A stretch of DNA of 64,000 nt from contig NZ_CP046266.1 of the NCBI RefSeq assembly GCF_009720625.1, positions 939,501 to 1,003,500 on the forward strand, written 5' to 3'. The DNA comes from Metabacillus sediminilitoris (GTDB taxonomy: Bacteria; Bacillota; Bacilli; Bacillales; Bacillaceae). Positions 56,627-64,000 of the stretch are shown in pieces. How positions within the stretch are numbered: the first letter of the stretch is position 1; each line of letters opens with the position of its first letter. The translations under genes and the position numbers were made by a program. The notes below the pieces were generated by a model, which saw only the letters and a program-made list of their open reading frames with translations, searched no databases and had not been told where the DNA came from.

Positions 56627-57015
56627 CGCTTTTCTCCTTTGATATAAAAAAACTGAGAGTTCGTGTTCATTTGTCGTGTTGTTGATTAAAATATTTCTTT
56701 TTTTCTACTATTAAATATATGGTAGATATAGGGGGAAATTTTAGTAGGTCAATAAAGTTTTTATGCGTAATTCGACAATAACAAGAAAATGTTAAGTTAG
56801 AGTAAATTGAATGTAAAGATTACTTATTTTTATTGAATAGTTAGCTAAAAGCGCTAAAAAACTTGTTCATTGAAGTAGGAACAGCAGATATGTTACATTT
56901 TTCATTCGTTTTCATTTGATTGTTTTTGTCATTATTGAAACAAATAGGCACATTACCTAGAACCTTTGCATATCATGTTGAGTGTTCACATTCTTTTGTA
57001 ATTGGAGGTTATGTA
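56627..57015 (+). promoter_or_regulatory. cotO upstream region with candidate SigK promoter
   Basis: 389 bases. ACA (56950-56952), 16 bases, then CATATCATG (56969-56977) fits SigK (AC and CATA-N3-TA type) and would start about 30 bases before cotO. The remaining region holds the promoter of the divergent EAL gene. No other gene seen; the cotO frame is open up to 56920 without a ribosome site. Confidence 0.45.
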
Positions 57016-57519
57016 ATGAGTAATAAGCAAAAACAAAAGTATCAAATGAAACCTCTTATGTATATTGTTCAACCTGAAAATCAAGATATTAATGTTAACA
57101 TGCAATCTTTTGTCGTTAAAAAAACTAAGCCTAAATCTTCTGCAACAGTTGCAATTGCAGATGCACCAGTAAAAACCTTACAAAAGGAATTCGATCTTGC
57201 TGAAAAAGAAGAAGTTGTTGAAGAGAATAAATTTGCTGGTGTGGAACAACTCGCTCAGGAAGAACCATCTGTCAAACAGTATCGAAAACAAAGAAAACCG
57301 TTAACACAAATGAGTGTATTAGAGAAAATTGAGTTCTTTACACATTTGCCGAAAAACATGCCACGAACGTTATGCCAGATTGTAACGACAGAAGAAACGT
57401 ATCGCGGAGTTATTATGAATGAAGAAAATGAAATGGTAACAATTCGTTCCTTAACACATGCAAAGCCAATAGAAATAAAGATTGACCAAATTAAAGCAAT
57501 TAATTTATTAGGCTTTTAA
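57016..57519 (+). CDS. cotO: spore coat morphogenetic protein CotO
   Basis: 167 residues starting MSNKQKQKYQMKPLMYIVQP after TTGGAGGT. The N-terminal half is charged and low in structure; the C-terminal part LEKIEFFTHLPKNMPRTLCQIVTTEETYRGVI is the conserved CotO domain. In B. subtilis CotO guides late coat and crust assembly with CotH. It is convergent with cotZ-cotY and matches the B. subtilis cotO to cotZYXWV order. Confidence 0.85.
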   Translation: MSNKQKQKYQMKPLMYIVQPENQDINVNMQSFVVKKTKPKSSATVAIADAPVKTLQKEFDLAEKEEVVEENKFAGVEQLAQEEPSVKQYRKQRKPLTQMSVLEKIEFFTHLPKNMPRTLCQIVTTEETYRGVIMNEENEMVTIRSLTHAKPIEIKIDQIKAINLLGF

Positions 57520-57549
57520 ATGCTGAGACTTAGAAATTAGTTGGTTAAT

Positions 57550-57655
57550 GCCTCCTTACGTAAGCTCCACTCCCTCGGGGATATAAGCACCGCTCATGAA
57601 TCAAAGGAAAAGTACACCTTTGATTCATGAGCAGCTTATGCCATTTTAGATCTGA
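57550..57655. repeat. diverged repeat family B fragment with hairpin
   Basis: GCTCATGAATCAAAGG / CCTTTGATTCATGAGC is a perfect 16-bp stem (57592-57632) flanked by ATAAGC/GCTTATG arms, which mirrors the centre of family B; CTCCACTCCCTCGGGG resembles its left end. It may serve as an end structure between cotO and cotZ; T runs are lacking. Confidence 0.5.
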
Positions 57656-57677
57656 ACGAGTTAGTTAGGTCATCAGG

Positions 57678-58076
57678 CTATTTGACAAGTTTAGGTGATA
57701 AGCATTGAATCGCACAGAAGCAAGTTAGATCAACTTCAACACAGTTTCGCGTTTTTACTAGCTTGTGAACATCACATACTTCATGAGCATGTTGACCATG
57801 ACAATCAAGTGGAAGTAAAAGTTGTAGTGTTGCACAGCAATGACTGATATGTTCTACTCGAAAGAAGTTCGTTTCAAAGCAATTTCCTCCTACATTTCCA
57901 AACGCTTTGAAAAGTTTACCTGTTTCAGAGAATAAAACAAACGGGATTGTATCGCCAAGACTTTTCACTGGATTTAGGAGGTTGCTATAACAGCTAGTAG
58001 GGCATTTGTCTTTAACGGCTTCTTGCTGTTCTAAAATATTTTCCACAGCATCACATACACAATTTTTATTTTTCAT
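57678..58076 (-). CDS. cotZ: CotY/CotZ family spore crust protein
   Basis: 132 residues, cysteine-rich. Key conserved stretches are [55 protein letters not shown] and [15 protein letters not shown]. CotY and CotZ build the outermost crust by disulfide-linked lattices. It is the one next to cotO, the place of cotZ in B. subtilis, so the name is by position; by sequence CotY and CotZ cannot be separated. Its C-terminus is shorter than in its paralogue at 58240. RBS GGGAGGG. Confidence 0.85.
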   Translation of the reverse strand: MKNKNCVCDAVENILEQQEAVKDKCPTSCYSNLLNPVKSLGDTIPFVLFSETGKLFKAFGNVGGNCFETNFFRVEHISHCCATLQLLLPLDCHGQHAHEVCDVHKLVKTRNCVEVDLTCFCAIQCLSPKLVK

Positions 58077-58203
58077 TCTTTCTACCCTCCCATTTAACAT
58101 TCTTACTATTAATATAAGTATCAATGTGCAAAAAGGTGTTAGGGAATCTGCCTATTTCACGACAAGTAGTGCATGGTTAGATTTAGCGTAACCTTTCACA
58201 ACT

Positions 58204-58232
58204 AAAAAAGACTGCCGGTTTCAGCAGTCTTA
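58204..58232 (-). terminator. terminator of the upstream CotY/CotZ paralogue
   Basis: On the minus strand AAGACTGC / GCAGTCTT with an 8-base loop, then TTTTTAG, just past the 58240 stop. Confidence 0.82.
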
Positions 58233-58239
58233 AGGGTTA

Positions 58240-58722
58240 TTATTTATGATGTTTTCTGTCAACAATGCGGTCTACTAATTCTGGTGATAAGCATTGAATC
58301 GCACAGAAGCAATCAAGGTCTACTTCAATACAGAAGTCTGATTTTTCAAGACCAAAGAAGTCTTCATCACAAGGATCTGTTACGCTTTCTGTGTTTCCAT
58401 TAATATCAACCGGACGAAGTAATGATAATGTTGCACAGCAATCTTTAACTGCTTCTACACGGAAGAAGATTGTTTTAAAGCAAGTCATGTCACCAACAAA
58501 TCCGCCAACATTACCAAATGCTTTGAACAGTCCGCCTTTTTTGTCACTTAAAATGAAAGGAATTGTATCTCTAGTACCTGCAACAGGATTTAATAAGTTA
58601 CTAAAGCAACTATTCGGGCATGTGATTTCTTCTACAGCTTCTTGCTCTGCTAAAATTTGTTCAACTGCATCACATACACAGCTATTGTCGCGGTCTCTTT
58701 TATCTTTGCAACCCATTTTCAA
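58240..58722 (-). CDS. cotY: CotY/CotZ family spore crust protein, second copy
   Basis: 160 residues, paralogous with the gene at 57678 (shared [17 protein letters not shown], GDxIPFxL, KAFGNVGG and [15 protein letters not shown]). It has a longer insert [17 protein letters not shown] and a tail DRKHHK, and is about 50% identical by eye. The TTG start (AAGGAGATGAC before it) is favoured; ATG 58716 is possible. On the minus strand upstream, CACC and CATAATCTG are spaced like a SigK promoter. Confidence 0.85.
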   Translation of the reverse strand: MKMGCKDKRDRDNSCVCDAVEQILAEQEAVEEITCPNSCFSNLLNPVAGTRDTIPFILSDKKGGLFKAFGNVGGFVGDMTCFKTIFFRVEAVKDCCATLSLLRPVDINGNTESVTDPCDEDFFGLEKSDFCIEVDLDCFCAIQCLSPELVDRIVDRKHHK

Positions 58723-58932
58723 GTCATCTCCTTAATAATTAATAATTATTTGACTTTAGTCCTTAACAGATTATGTGGGTATTGGGTAGTTGGTGTGGGT
58801 ATATGTCTATTCTTGTTCAATCATTTAAAAAGAATTTGGGTATATGATTAAGGGGAGGTAGAAGAAATAGAAGTAGGACAACCTATAGGTTATACGGTGC
58901 TTCTAAACATATGAATGGGTAAAGGAATAAAA

Positions 58933-58960
58933 TAGCAGGGGAACATGCCCCCTGCAAAGA
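58933..58960 (-). terminator. terminator of the CotX-like gene
   Basis: GCAGGGG / CCCCTGC stem; on the minus strand followed by TATTTTATT. About 50 bases past the stop at 59011. Confidence 0.72.
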
Positions 58961-59010
58961 AATCTTATCATTAAAAAATTGACAAAAAACTATAAGTTTT
59001 AATCGGGTAA

Positions 59011-59232
59011 TTAAAGTGTATCTACTTGTTTTAATAGGTGATGTATTTCTTGTGCAGCACGGTTGCTATCTGTAATCGTTAGATCGACTAATTTCTCTAT
59101 TAGTTGTACGATTAATGTCACTGTTTCAGATGAAAAATATTCTGTAGCATTCTCCTGTGATTCAACATGTTCTTTTTCAGTTGATTCGTGGTCTAAAAAG
59201 ATAGTAGCCCAAGCATATGGTGTTGCTTTCAT
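59011..59232 (-). CDS. CotX/CotV-type short spore coat protein
   Basis: 73 residues starting MKATPYAWATIFLDHESTEK after TAAAGGAGG. The C-terminal half SSETVTLIVQLIEKLVDLTITDSNRAAQEIHHLLKQ resembles one repeat of the CotX domain (alternating hydrophobic residues then SDSxRAE-type ending). B. subtilis has cotX, cotW, cotV at this place on the same strand; this is the only one here and is smaller than CotX, with a single repeat. Promoter not clear. Confidence 0.7.
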   Translation of the reverse strand: MKATPYAWATIFLDHESTEKEHVESQENATEYFSSETVTLIVQLIEKLVDLTITDSNRAAQEIHHLLKQVDTL

Positions 59233-59561
59233 TGTTTTGTCCTCCTTTAAATTTCCTACTATACATCTAATTTTGTATAAGACTAACATCATATTAAATA
59301 GGGATTCAGTATGGAACTATAAATCTGATAAAAATGTGGGATCCTTTACTTGTATATAATGCTTAATCACGAGCTTTTGTATAAGTCAAACATACAATTT
59401 TACACCTAATTTTTCAGCAAATTGTCTAATAAGGCCATCTTGATAAAAGATTAGCCATATATGTAAAATCTAAAAAATTTGCTAAAGGAAATATATCCAT
59501 CATCATAATTCGGTAATCTTTTCATAATGTATAAGGATGATTATGTAGAGGGGTGGAGGAG
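59233..59561 (+). promoter_or_regulatory. region upstream of yjcA with candidate sporulation promoter
   Basis: 329 bases between the CotX-like gene and yjcA. TCATAATT (59503-59510) and CATAATGTA (59525-59533) look like a SigE or SigK -35/-10 pair about 30 bases before yjcA. In B. subtilis yjcA is transcribed in the mother cell. Nothing else recognised. Confidence 0.4.
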
Positions 59562-59912
59562 ATGACTACTTGGTTGCAAATCATCATCTTTGCATTCGCT
59601 TCTTTTCGTTTAACGAGACTTATTGTTTTTGATAAGATTACCGCATTTATTCGCAGCCCATTCCATAAAGAAGTTGAACAGAAAGATGATGATGGTGTTG
59701 TTGTAGTGTTTTTAGAAATTAAAGGAAAGGGATTAAGAGCATGGATTGGGGAGCTATTAAGCTGTTACTGGTGTACAGGAATGTGGTGCTCAGCATTTTT
59801 ATATGGAGCATGGATTTTTTGGCCTCAAGGAGCAGAGCCCCTTATCCTTATTTTGGCTATAGCTGGTGCTGCTGGAATGATTGAAACAGTTGTGATGAAA
59901 CTAATAGATTAG
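59562..59912 (+). CDS. yjcA: YjcA, DUF1360 sporulation protein
   Basis: 116 residues with an N-terminal membrane segment (about 3-20), a cytoplasmic-like stretch with VVVFLEIKGKGLRAWIGELLSCYWCTGMWCSAF and a C-terminal segment pair from about 70. The CYWCxGMWC motif is the mark of DUF1360. B. subtilis YjcA is sporulation-linked. The ATG at 59562 is preceded by GGGGTGGAGGAG. Confidence 0.85.
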   Translation: MTTWLQIIIFAFASFRLTRLIVFDKITAFIRSPFHKEVEQKDDDGVVVVFLEIKGKGLRAWIGELLSCYWCTGMWCSAFLYGAWIFWPQGAEPLILILAIAGAAGMIETVVMKLID

Positions 59913-60021
59913 GCAATTAACATAGAAACAATTTTAATCTTACACATACTATGAGATAAAGACGCTGATATTCTTTTACCAGGTTAAGTACAAGAGAAAT
60001 AATTGGAAGGTGGGATATGAA

Positions 60022-60147
60022 ATGAAAAGAGTAAACATGAATCCTTCCCAAAGACAAACAGATTCAAATCAATCAAAGCCTAGTTTAGAGAAACAAAAAA
60101 ATGTTAAAAAAAGAGGCTGTGGCTGCGGGAAAAAAAGACGTTCATAG
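60022..60147 (+). CDS. small CGCG-motif basic protein
   Basis: 41 residues: MKRVNMNPSQRQTDSNQSKP then KKRGCGCGKKRRS. It is polar and basic with two cysteines in a CGCG motif at 33-36. RBS AATTGGAAGGTGGG. The same short motif ends another small gene at 62419 (GGCGCGSNPKQ). It sits between yjcA and spoVIF among sporulation genes; a coat or spore function is suggested only by context. Confidence 0.6.
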   Translation: MKRVNMNPSQRQTDSNQSKPSLEKQKNVKKRGCGCGKKRRS

Positions 60148-60684
60148 AATAAATATAAAAATGGATTGAATGGTCAGTTTATATAATCGTTTTAACAAAG
60201 TGATTAATAGAAAATTAGAAAGACCTGAAGAGTAGAAGGGTGTTTTGGTGTAAAGAGAATGGTTGCCAGATTCTTATCCATCTGGATTGGTCTGGCAACT
60301 AACCATTTATATTTTAAGATTTTTTCCTCCAGGAGTAGTAAAGTCATTCAAACTCTTTCCCCCTAAATAAAATAACTTCCAAGTGACTGATAAAGGCTCT
60401 ACACCAATTGTAGGCGGATTTGTTTCGCCTGAATAATTAGTTCCTTCCATAGACGATCGTTCTTCCACAAGCTGTTAATGTAATATAGAACAAGCCTCTC
60501 GACACATGGAACAATGGATAATTGAACATAAAAAAATTAAGGTGATAGTCCTTATAATGAGTTTTTTTTGGATTCACCCCAGTAAAAAAAATTTTAAATT
60601 CACTTTATCATTAATCCGTCCAAACCTTTTTGCTTGACCTAACATATCATGAAAGTGATAAAGATAAGGGAGGTGCTTAAGGAT
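60148..60684. other. noncoding stretch with hairpin and gene fragment
   Basis: A long hairpin GGTTGCCAGA ... TCTGGCAACTAACC lies at about 60261-60304. A minus-strand open frame fragment occupies 60307-60474 (own entry). Before yjcZ, AACC (60623-60626), 16 bases, CATATCATG (60643-60651) fits a SigK promoter with the same -10 as the cotO one. Confidence 0.45.
60307..60474 (-). pseudogene. possible C-terminal gene fragment
   Basis: The frame between two stops reads with ordinary protein-like composition: MEGTNYSGETNPPTIGVEPL followed by SVTWKLFYLGGKSLNDFTTP and GGKNLKI, ended by TAA. No ribosome site is visible before its ATG (60450) or GTG (60468). It may be the tail of a lost gene. Source family not recognised; could also be chance. 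Confidence 0.35.
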
Positions 60685-60810
60685 ATGGGTTACGGATATT
60701 ACGGATACGGTGGCGGTAACTACGGAAACGGTTATTATGGCAGCACGTTCGTTTTAATCGTTGTATTGTTTATTCTTTTAATCATTGTCGGTGCTTCATT
60801 CTACAACTAA
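60685..60810 (+). CDS. YjcZ-type tiny sporulation membrane protein
   Basis: 41 residues: a Gly/Tyr-rich head ([20 protein letters not shown]) followed by one membrane segment [18 protein letters not shown]. This is the YjcZ family layout found in many Bacillus spores. RBS GGGAGGTG; a SigK-like promoter lies 35-60 bases upstream. It is closed by the hairpin at 60836. Confidence 0.88.
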   Translation: MGYGYYGYGGGNYGNGYYGSTFVLIVVLFILLIIVGASFYN

Positions 60811-60835
60811 AATTTCCTTCATAGTTAAAAGAATA

Positions 60836-60867
60836 GAAAGTACGAGCGTAACCGCTCGTACTTTTTA
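60836..60867 (+). terminator. terminator of the YjcZ-type gene
   Basis: AAAGTACGAGCG / CGCTCGTACTTT stem with loop TAAC, then TTTATCC. Confidence 0.88.
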
Positions 60868-60941
60868 TCCTTTAAGACTAAAATATGCACGTTTTGCCCA
60901 GAGCTCCATAAAATATCATATGAATGAAGGAGGAGAAAGCG

Positions 60942-61196
60942 ATGGAGAATAAATTTTTTAAAAGCATTGAACAAAAAACTGGTGTCAAAATGAATGATGT
61001 ATTTGCTTTAGCAAATTCATTGCAAAATGCTAATTTTAAAGATGAAAAAACAGTTCGAAGTGTCATTCAAAAAGTTTCACAGATTGCCAATAAAAAGGTA
61101 CCTAAACAACTAGAAGATAAGATTGTGAATTCAATTGTAAATGGTGATGAAAAATTAGACTTCAACACAATTTCAAATATGATTAATAAGAAATAA
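60942..61196 (+). CDS. spoVIF: stage VI sporulation protein SpoVIF
   Basis: 84-residue helical protein starting MENKFFKSIEQKTGVKMNDVF after GAAGGAGGAG; it ends with the VNGDEKLDFNTISNMINKK region. Close to B. subtilis SpoVIF (YjcC), needed for proper coat assembly and spore resistance in the mother cell, working with GerE. The position after yjcA is conserved. Confidence 0.88.
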   Translation: MENKFFKSIEQKTGVKMNDVFALANSLQNANFKDEKTVRSVIQKVSQIANKKVPKQLEDKIVNSIVNGDEKLDFNTISNMINKK

Positions 61197-61202
61197 CGTT
61201 AA

Positions 61203-61235
61203 AGAGGACTGACAATCGTACTGTCAGTCCTTCTT
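61203..61235 (+). terminator. spoVIF terminator
   Basis: AGGACTGACA / TGTCAGTCCT stem with a 7-base loop, then TCTTG. Confidence 0.75.
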
Positions 61236-61244
61236 GAACATGAA

Positions 61245-61504
61245 TTGAAAGATGTTTTATCACATAAGTGATTTAATAAATCTGTAAGGTGATCCTTCCC
61301 CATATGCGAAGGATCTAGCGCATAGCCATATGGAAGTGAAGCATCAACAGCTCAGATAATATAGCCATTTACAAATTGTAAACTGTGAATCGTATGAGCT
61401 AAAACACCATTTTTAGTTTTGGTCTTTTTCTGTTTTTGAGCTTTTTGTTCTGATGTCAGATCGTTAATATGTTCAAGCAACTTTTTACTGAAATGGACGA
61501 ATCC
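61245..61504 (-). pseudogene. broken gene of unknown family
   Basis: On the minus strand a continuous protein-like frame reads GFVHFSKKLLEHINDLTSEQ, KAQKQKKTKTKNGVLAHTIH, SLQFVNGYII, then TGA at 61352-61354, and continues in the same frame AVDASLPYGYALDPSHMGKD, HLTDLLNHLCDKTSF. The upstream part stops at a TAA in this frame, so a frameshift or truncation is also likely. I do not recognise the family. Confidence 0.45.
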
Positions 61505-61792
61505 TTAGTATTGGACTCATTGCAAAATACATATAAGAAATTAAGTCTGAATTAACGATCTTCATGCTTCATTTGAGGAACATTAACTGTTTCTGTTGGA
61601 AAAATCGCCGAAAAAAAATGGGATGGAGGAAAATATTAAACGTGACAAGATCAGATACAGGCACTAACATTCCTAAAAAAAAGGGACATTTACAGATGGC
61701 TTTAATCTCCCAATGAATTTTCGTACCGTATAGAGAGAAATTGCATAGCATATATTAGAGTATTTAACTGAAGGGATGAGGGGGATAGATTT
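61505..61792. other. noncoding region before the SEC-C gene
   Basis: 288 bases with short broken frames on both strands and no ribosome site except that of the SEC-C gene. Possibly further decayed coding sequence. Confidence 0.35.
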
Positions 61793-62053
61793 ATGACAAA
61801 CCTAAAGCTTACAAAAGAAAAACCAATTGTGTGTTCAGTAATTACCGAACTGCAGGCAGCAAAAATCGCTAAAATATGTCAGGATTACGGTATTCAATCA
61901 TTTATCAAATTGAAACCGTTTGTTGACATATCGCAACTGAAAAAAGCTGTAAAAGCTAAAATGAAAGAAAGATTATACGATCCATGTCCATGCGGAAAAG
62001 GTAGGAAGTTTAAGTTTTGTTGCTATAAAAACGAAATCAACATTGAGTTGTAA
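61793..62053 (+). CDS. SEC-C motif small protein
   Basis: 86 residues. The C-terminus YDPCPCGKGRKFKFCCYKN is a full SEC-C zinc-binding motif (CxCG...CC) as found at the end of SecA and in many small proteins. The N-terminal part is a lysine-rich helical region without motif. RBS GATGAGGGGGA. Isolated between gene remnants; function unknown. Confidence 0.75.
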   Translation: MTNLKLTKEKPIVCSVITELQAAKIAKICQDYGIQSFIKLKPFVDISQLKKAVKAKMKERLYDPCPCGKGRKFKFCCYKNEINIEL

Positions 62054-62122
62054 ACTTTCCAAGAAGTACAGCATCACCAAGACCAAAGTCAACCGGAAGA
62101 TTTTTGTTCCGTGAAACGTTCA

Positions 62123-62277
62123 TTAGATTTCTTCAATCCCTAATGCTGCAGCCTCCTCTACTATATAATGGATAGCAGGTTTACCGCCAATAGAAACATT
62201 TCCTTTGGAATGACTTTTGTAATTGGAAGGCTTCTGGCTCCAAATCCTGCTGCGGGTATAATTGCTTTTCTTACCGT
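62123..62277 (-). pseudogene. galU/gtaB-like nucleotidyltransferase N-terminal remnant
   Basis: Minus strand: RKAIIPAAGFGARSLPITKV and IPKEMF, then, after a one-base frame change, IGGKPAIHYIVEEAAALGIE and EI and a stop. This is the N-terminus of UTP-glucose-1-phosphate uridylyltransferases (usual form AAGLGTRFLP, IVDKP). The start codon position holds ACG instead of ATG behind AAAGGAT. Only about 50 of some 290 residues remain. Confidence 0.75.
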
Positions 62278-62365
62278 TATCCTTTGTATTAAGTCACATA
62301 ATTAGCTTATTCATTTTTTGTATCAACAGTTCCATATCCATTTGGAAAAGGGCTGTGTATTTTAT

Positions 62366-62388
62366 AAATAAAGGCTGCAGTTTTGCAG
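62366..62388 (-). terminator. terminator of the CGCG-tail gene
   Basis: GGCTGCA / TGCAGCC stem; on the minus strand followed by TTTATTTAT, about 30 bases after the 62419 stop. Confidence 0.75.
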
Positions 62389-62418
62389 CCTGAATGTAAT
62401 TTCTTGTTATTATTTAGC

Positions 62419-62601
62419 TTACCGTCTCACCTGTTTAGGATTGCTGCCGCATCCGCATCCTCCATTTCCGAATTTCCGTCTTTTATAGCCCCCTCCATGC
62501 ACAGTATAATTGTCACTAGTCTTATGCCCTATATAAAGGTTTTTTTCATGTTGTTTTGAAACGGATCTATTAACAATTTGCAAGCCCTGTTTTTTGTGCA
62601 A
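62419..62601 (-). CDS. small basic protein with CGCG tail
   Basis: 60 residues, basic and Gly-rich. The C-terminus GNGGCGCGSNPKQVRR carries the same CGCG motif as the 60022 gene. TTG start at 62601, 8 bases after AGGAGG. It lies alone between a gene remnant and the JAMM gene. Family not recognised; likely a spore or coat protein by likeness and neighbourhood. Confidence 0.6.
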   Translation of the reverse strand: MHKKQGLQIVNRSVSKQHEKNLYIGHKTSDNYTVHGGGYKRRKFGNGGCGCGSNPKQVRR

Positions 62602-62885
62602 AATGAATTCCTCCTAGTCGTTTAAGTACACTACATTAAATTATATGATTCTATTAGTTATGTCGTGTTCAAACTAAAACCCAAATAAAAATGTGAGTAG
62701 AAAATAGTATTAGAAATAAGTTTGCTGTGTTTGGAGGATGAGAATTCTACCCTATTAAACAACACCATTTTCACCTCAATTTCTTTTAACTAAAGATAGA
62801 GTGAGGTGATGTTTCTCTAAGATCTTCACAGCGTCTCTGATGTTCTGCTATTTTCCAGAAGCCTGACTTAGTACATAAAAATAAA
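62602..62885. other. intergenic region before the JAMM gene end
   Basis: 284 bases; the promoter of the 62419 gene is expected here. I see no open frame with a ribosome site. Confidence 0.4.
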
Positions 62886-62916
62886 AAACGGCGTTCCGCT
62901 GGATCCGCCGTCTAGT
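62886..62916 (-). terminator. JAMM gene terminator
   Basis: GACGGCGGATCC / GGAACGCCGT stem; on the minus strand followed by TTTTTTATTTTT, directly after the stop. Confidence 0.85.
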
Positions 62917-63369
62917 TCACTCATCAATAACGAGTAATTTCATTGGTGTTACTGTTTTGCCATCCATCTTAAAACATTTCACTTCTACTTTTCCTTTATA
63001 AAATGAAACAATAATATAGGCTAAGTGGGGATAAGGATTATTTTTAATATCATGTGATGAAGGAAAGGCGGGTGTACTCGGGTGTGAATGAAAAATGCCT
63101 GAAAGTTTTTCCCCATTTTCCTCCATTTTTTCAACAGCCGTTTTAACAGTCTCTGCAGACAAATAAAAACGATTGGGATTAAGGGATTCATTTAATAATT
63201 TCCATACAGTGCTCCCTGTTGCTTTGACGCCCGAAAGTAACCCGCATGCTTCATTAGGCAAGGCTTTTTGACAATAAGAAATCATATCCTCATATACCGT
63301 TTTTTTAATCTCAAATTGAGCAGCATCGCCTTTATGGCTTAAGTTATTCTTTATTCCATTGGTTTCCAT
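62917..63369 (-). CDS. JAMM (MPN, M67) metalloprotease-like protein
   Basis: 150 residues. The complete JAMM set is visible: Glu40 in PNEACGLLSG, then His94-Ser-His96-Pro in GIFHSHPSTP, and Ser104/Asp107 in FPSSHDI (HxH-x7-S-x2-D). Such domains cleave isopeptide or C-terminal peptide bonds, for instance in sulfur-carrier systems, but no such partner lies next to it. It overlaps the coiled-coil gene by 26 bases, so the two are co-translated. Substrate unknown. Confidence 0.88.
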   Translation of the reverse strand: METNGIKNNLSHKGDAAQFEIKKTVYEDMISYCQKALPNEACGLLSGVKATGSTVWKLLNESLNPNRFYLSAETVKTAVEKMEENGEKLSGIFHSHPSTPAFPSSHDIKNNPYPHLAYIIVSFYKGKVEVKCFKMDGKTVTPMKLLVIDE

Positions 63370-64000
63370 AGGGTCCGGGAGCTGAGGGCTGAGTTGTTTT
63401 GCTTCGTAATGTGAAAAAGTCCATTGTTGTGGAAGCGTTATTCTGACTTTTTGGGATAGGCTGGTATGAACCTTGCTGTTGGGACGCGATTCGTTGAAAC
63501 CAGTCAGTTGATTGTTGACTTTGATTTGGAGCAGGTTTGTTTTGTATAGGTGACAGCTGTTCAGACTGGGCTAATATTTGCTGTGCTGGCTTTTCGATTC
63601 CAGGCATCGATTGTGAAAGCGGTTGTTTGATATACTGCTTAATAAAATTTTCCTTTTCTTCCAAGTTTGATTCCAAACCGGCAAACTGAGCTTTCATTTG
63701 CTTCATTTGTTTTTCCCAAATCTCCCGATCTTTCTCATATTGTATAATTTTTTCTTGATATAATTTCATCTCATCTCTAAATTGTTCCATCTGACGGTGA
63801 AGGGCAAGTTCATTGTCTTTTTTTAATTTATAGATTTCAATCTCTTTCGCTTGTAGGTCTTGGGCTAGCTTCACGTTATTCTGCTCCATCTCTTCCATTT
63901 TCACAATCGTAGCTTTTGTTTGGGCTAATTCAGTTTTTAATTCATCAATTTGTTTGGACCACGACCCTTTTTCCGTATCAAATTCCTCGGACTTTTCTTT
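63344..64000 (-). CDS. coiled-coil protein, partial
   Basis: The frame runs off the right edge and is open through base 64000, at least 218 residues visible. From the edge to about 63680 it is one long coiled coil with heptads (KQIDELKTELAQTKATIVKM, KLAQDLQAKEIEIYKLKKDN). A P/Q/S-rich linker follows (PLSQSMPGIEKPAQQILAQS) and a tail FFTLRSKTTQPSAPGPYGNQ. The ATG at 63904 is internal and not the start. Its end overlaps the start of the JAMM gene. Function not recognised; a structural or scaffold role is possible. Confidence 0.8.
   Translation of the reverse strand, partial: KEKSEEFDTEKGSWSKQIDELKTELAQTKATIVKMEEMEQNNVKLAQDLQAKEIEIYKLKKDNELALHRQMEQFRDEMKLYQEKIIQYEKDREIWEKQMKQMKAQFAGLESNLEEKENFIKQYIKQPLSQSMPGIEKPAQQILAQSEQLSPIQNKPAPNQSQQSTDWFQRIASQQQGSYQPIPKSQNNASTTMDFFTLRSKTTQPSAPGPYGNQWNKE

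Noticed and set aside
62700..62870. Possible transposase remnant on the minus strand
   Set aside because: Short broken frames only; no motif could be supported.

Overview
The window is a chromosomal segment of a low-GC, spore-forming Gram-positive bacterium of the Bacillaceae. Strong AGGAGG-type ribosome sites, TTG and GTG starts, T-box and TPP leaders, spore-coat genes and a gene order closely following the Bacillus subtilis argC-to-spoVIF segment all support this. It is not B. subtilis itself: the appDFABC transporter expected between yjaZ and yjbA and tenA at the head of the thiamine operon are absent, cls and mgtE sit among the expected genes, and two families of dispersed palindromic repeats are scattered through gene gaps.

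Layout. 1-9.4 kb: arginine biosynthesis (argC end, argJ, argB, argD, carA, carB, argF), with a repeat and a second ArgR-type promoter splitting argD from carA. 9.5-18.6 kb: yjzC, yjzD, yjaU, yjaV, med, comZ, yjzB, then fabH and fabF under a FapR operator, yjaZ and yjbA. 18.7-27.4 kb: trpS with a Trp T-box, a DUF3899 gene, the oppABCDF peptide importer and yjbC. 27.7-38.6 kb: the Spx/competence block (spxA, yjbE, mecA, cls, coiA with a ComK box, pepF), two acidic repeat proteins, the small RNA roxS with its Rex operator, spxH and the truncated globin yjbI. 38.9-49.3 kb: cwlQ, yjbK, yjbL, sasB, nadF, yjbO, prpE, a rodA-like gene, mgtE and yjbQ. 49.3-54.7 kb: the thiamine operon with a TPP riboswitch, intact tenI-thiO-thiS-thiG-thiF and decayed thiD and thiE. 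54.8-59.9 kb: fabI with a FapR site, an EAL-domain protein, cotO and the cotZ/cotY/cotX-like coat cluster, yjcA. 60-64 kb: small sporulation genes, spoVIF, several gene remnants, a SEC-C protein, and a JAMM metalloprotease overlapping a coiled-coil gene that runs off the window.

How the parts work together. spxA, spxH and mecA are all tied to ClpXP/ClpCP proteolysis; med, comZ, coiA and mecA concern competence; fabH, fabF and fabI belong to the FapR fatty-acid regulon; roxS with its Rex site links the NADH/NAD ratio to post-transcriptional control. The thiamine operon keeps the thiazole branch (ThiO, ThiS, ThiG, ThiF, TenI), but its pyrimidine kinase (ThiD) and coupling enzyme (ThiE) are broken here, so those steps need other copies or salvage.

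The most interesting items are the MITE-like repeats that have entered leaders and operons, the ongoing collapse of thiD/thiE, the dual-start PepF with a signal peptide, the alternative base-pairing in the fabH leader, the two-gene acidic VD-repeat cassette, and the JAMM/coiled-coil pair at the right edge. All identifications are from reading the sequence; no database search was run.
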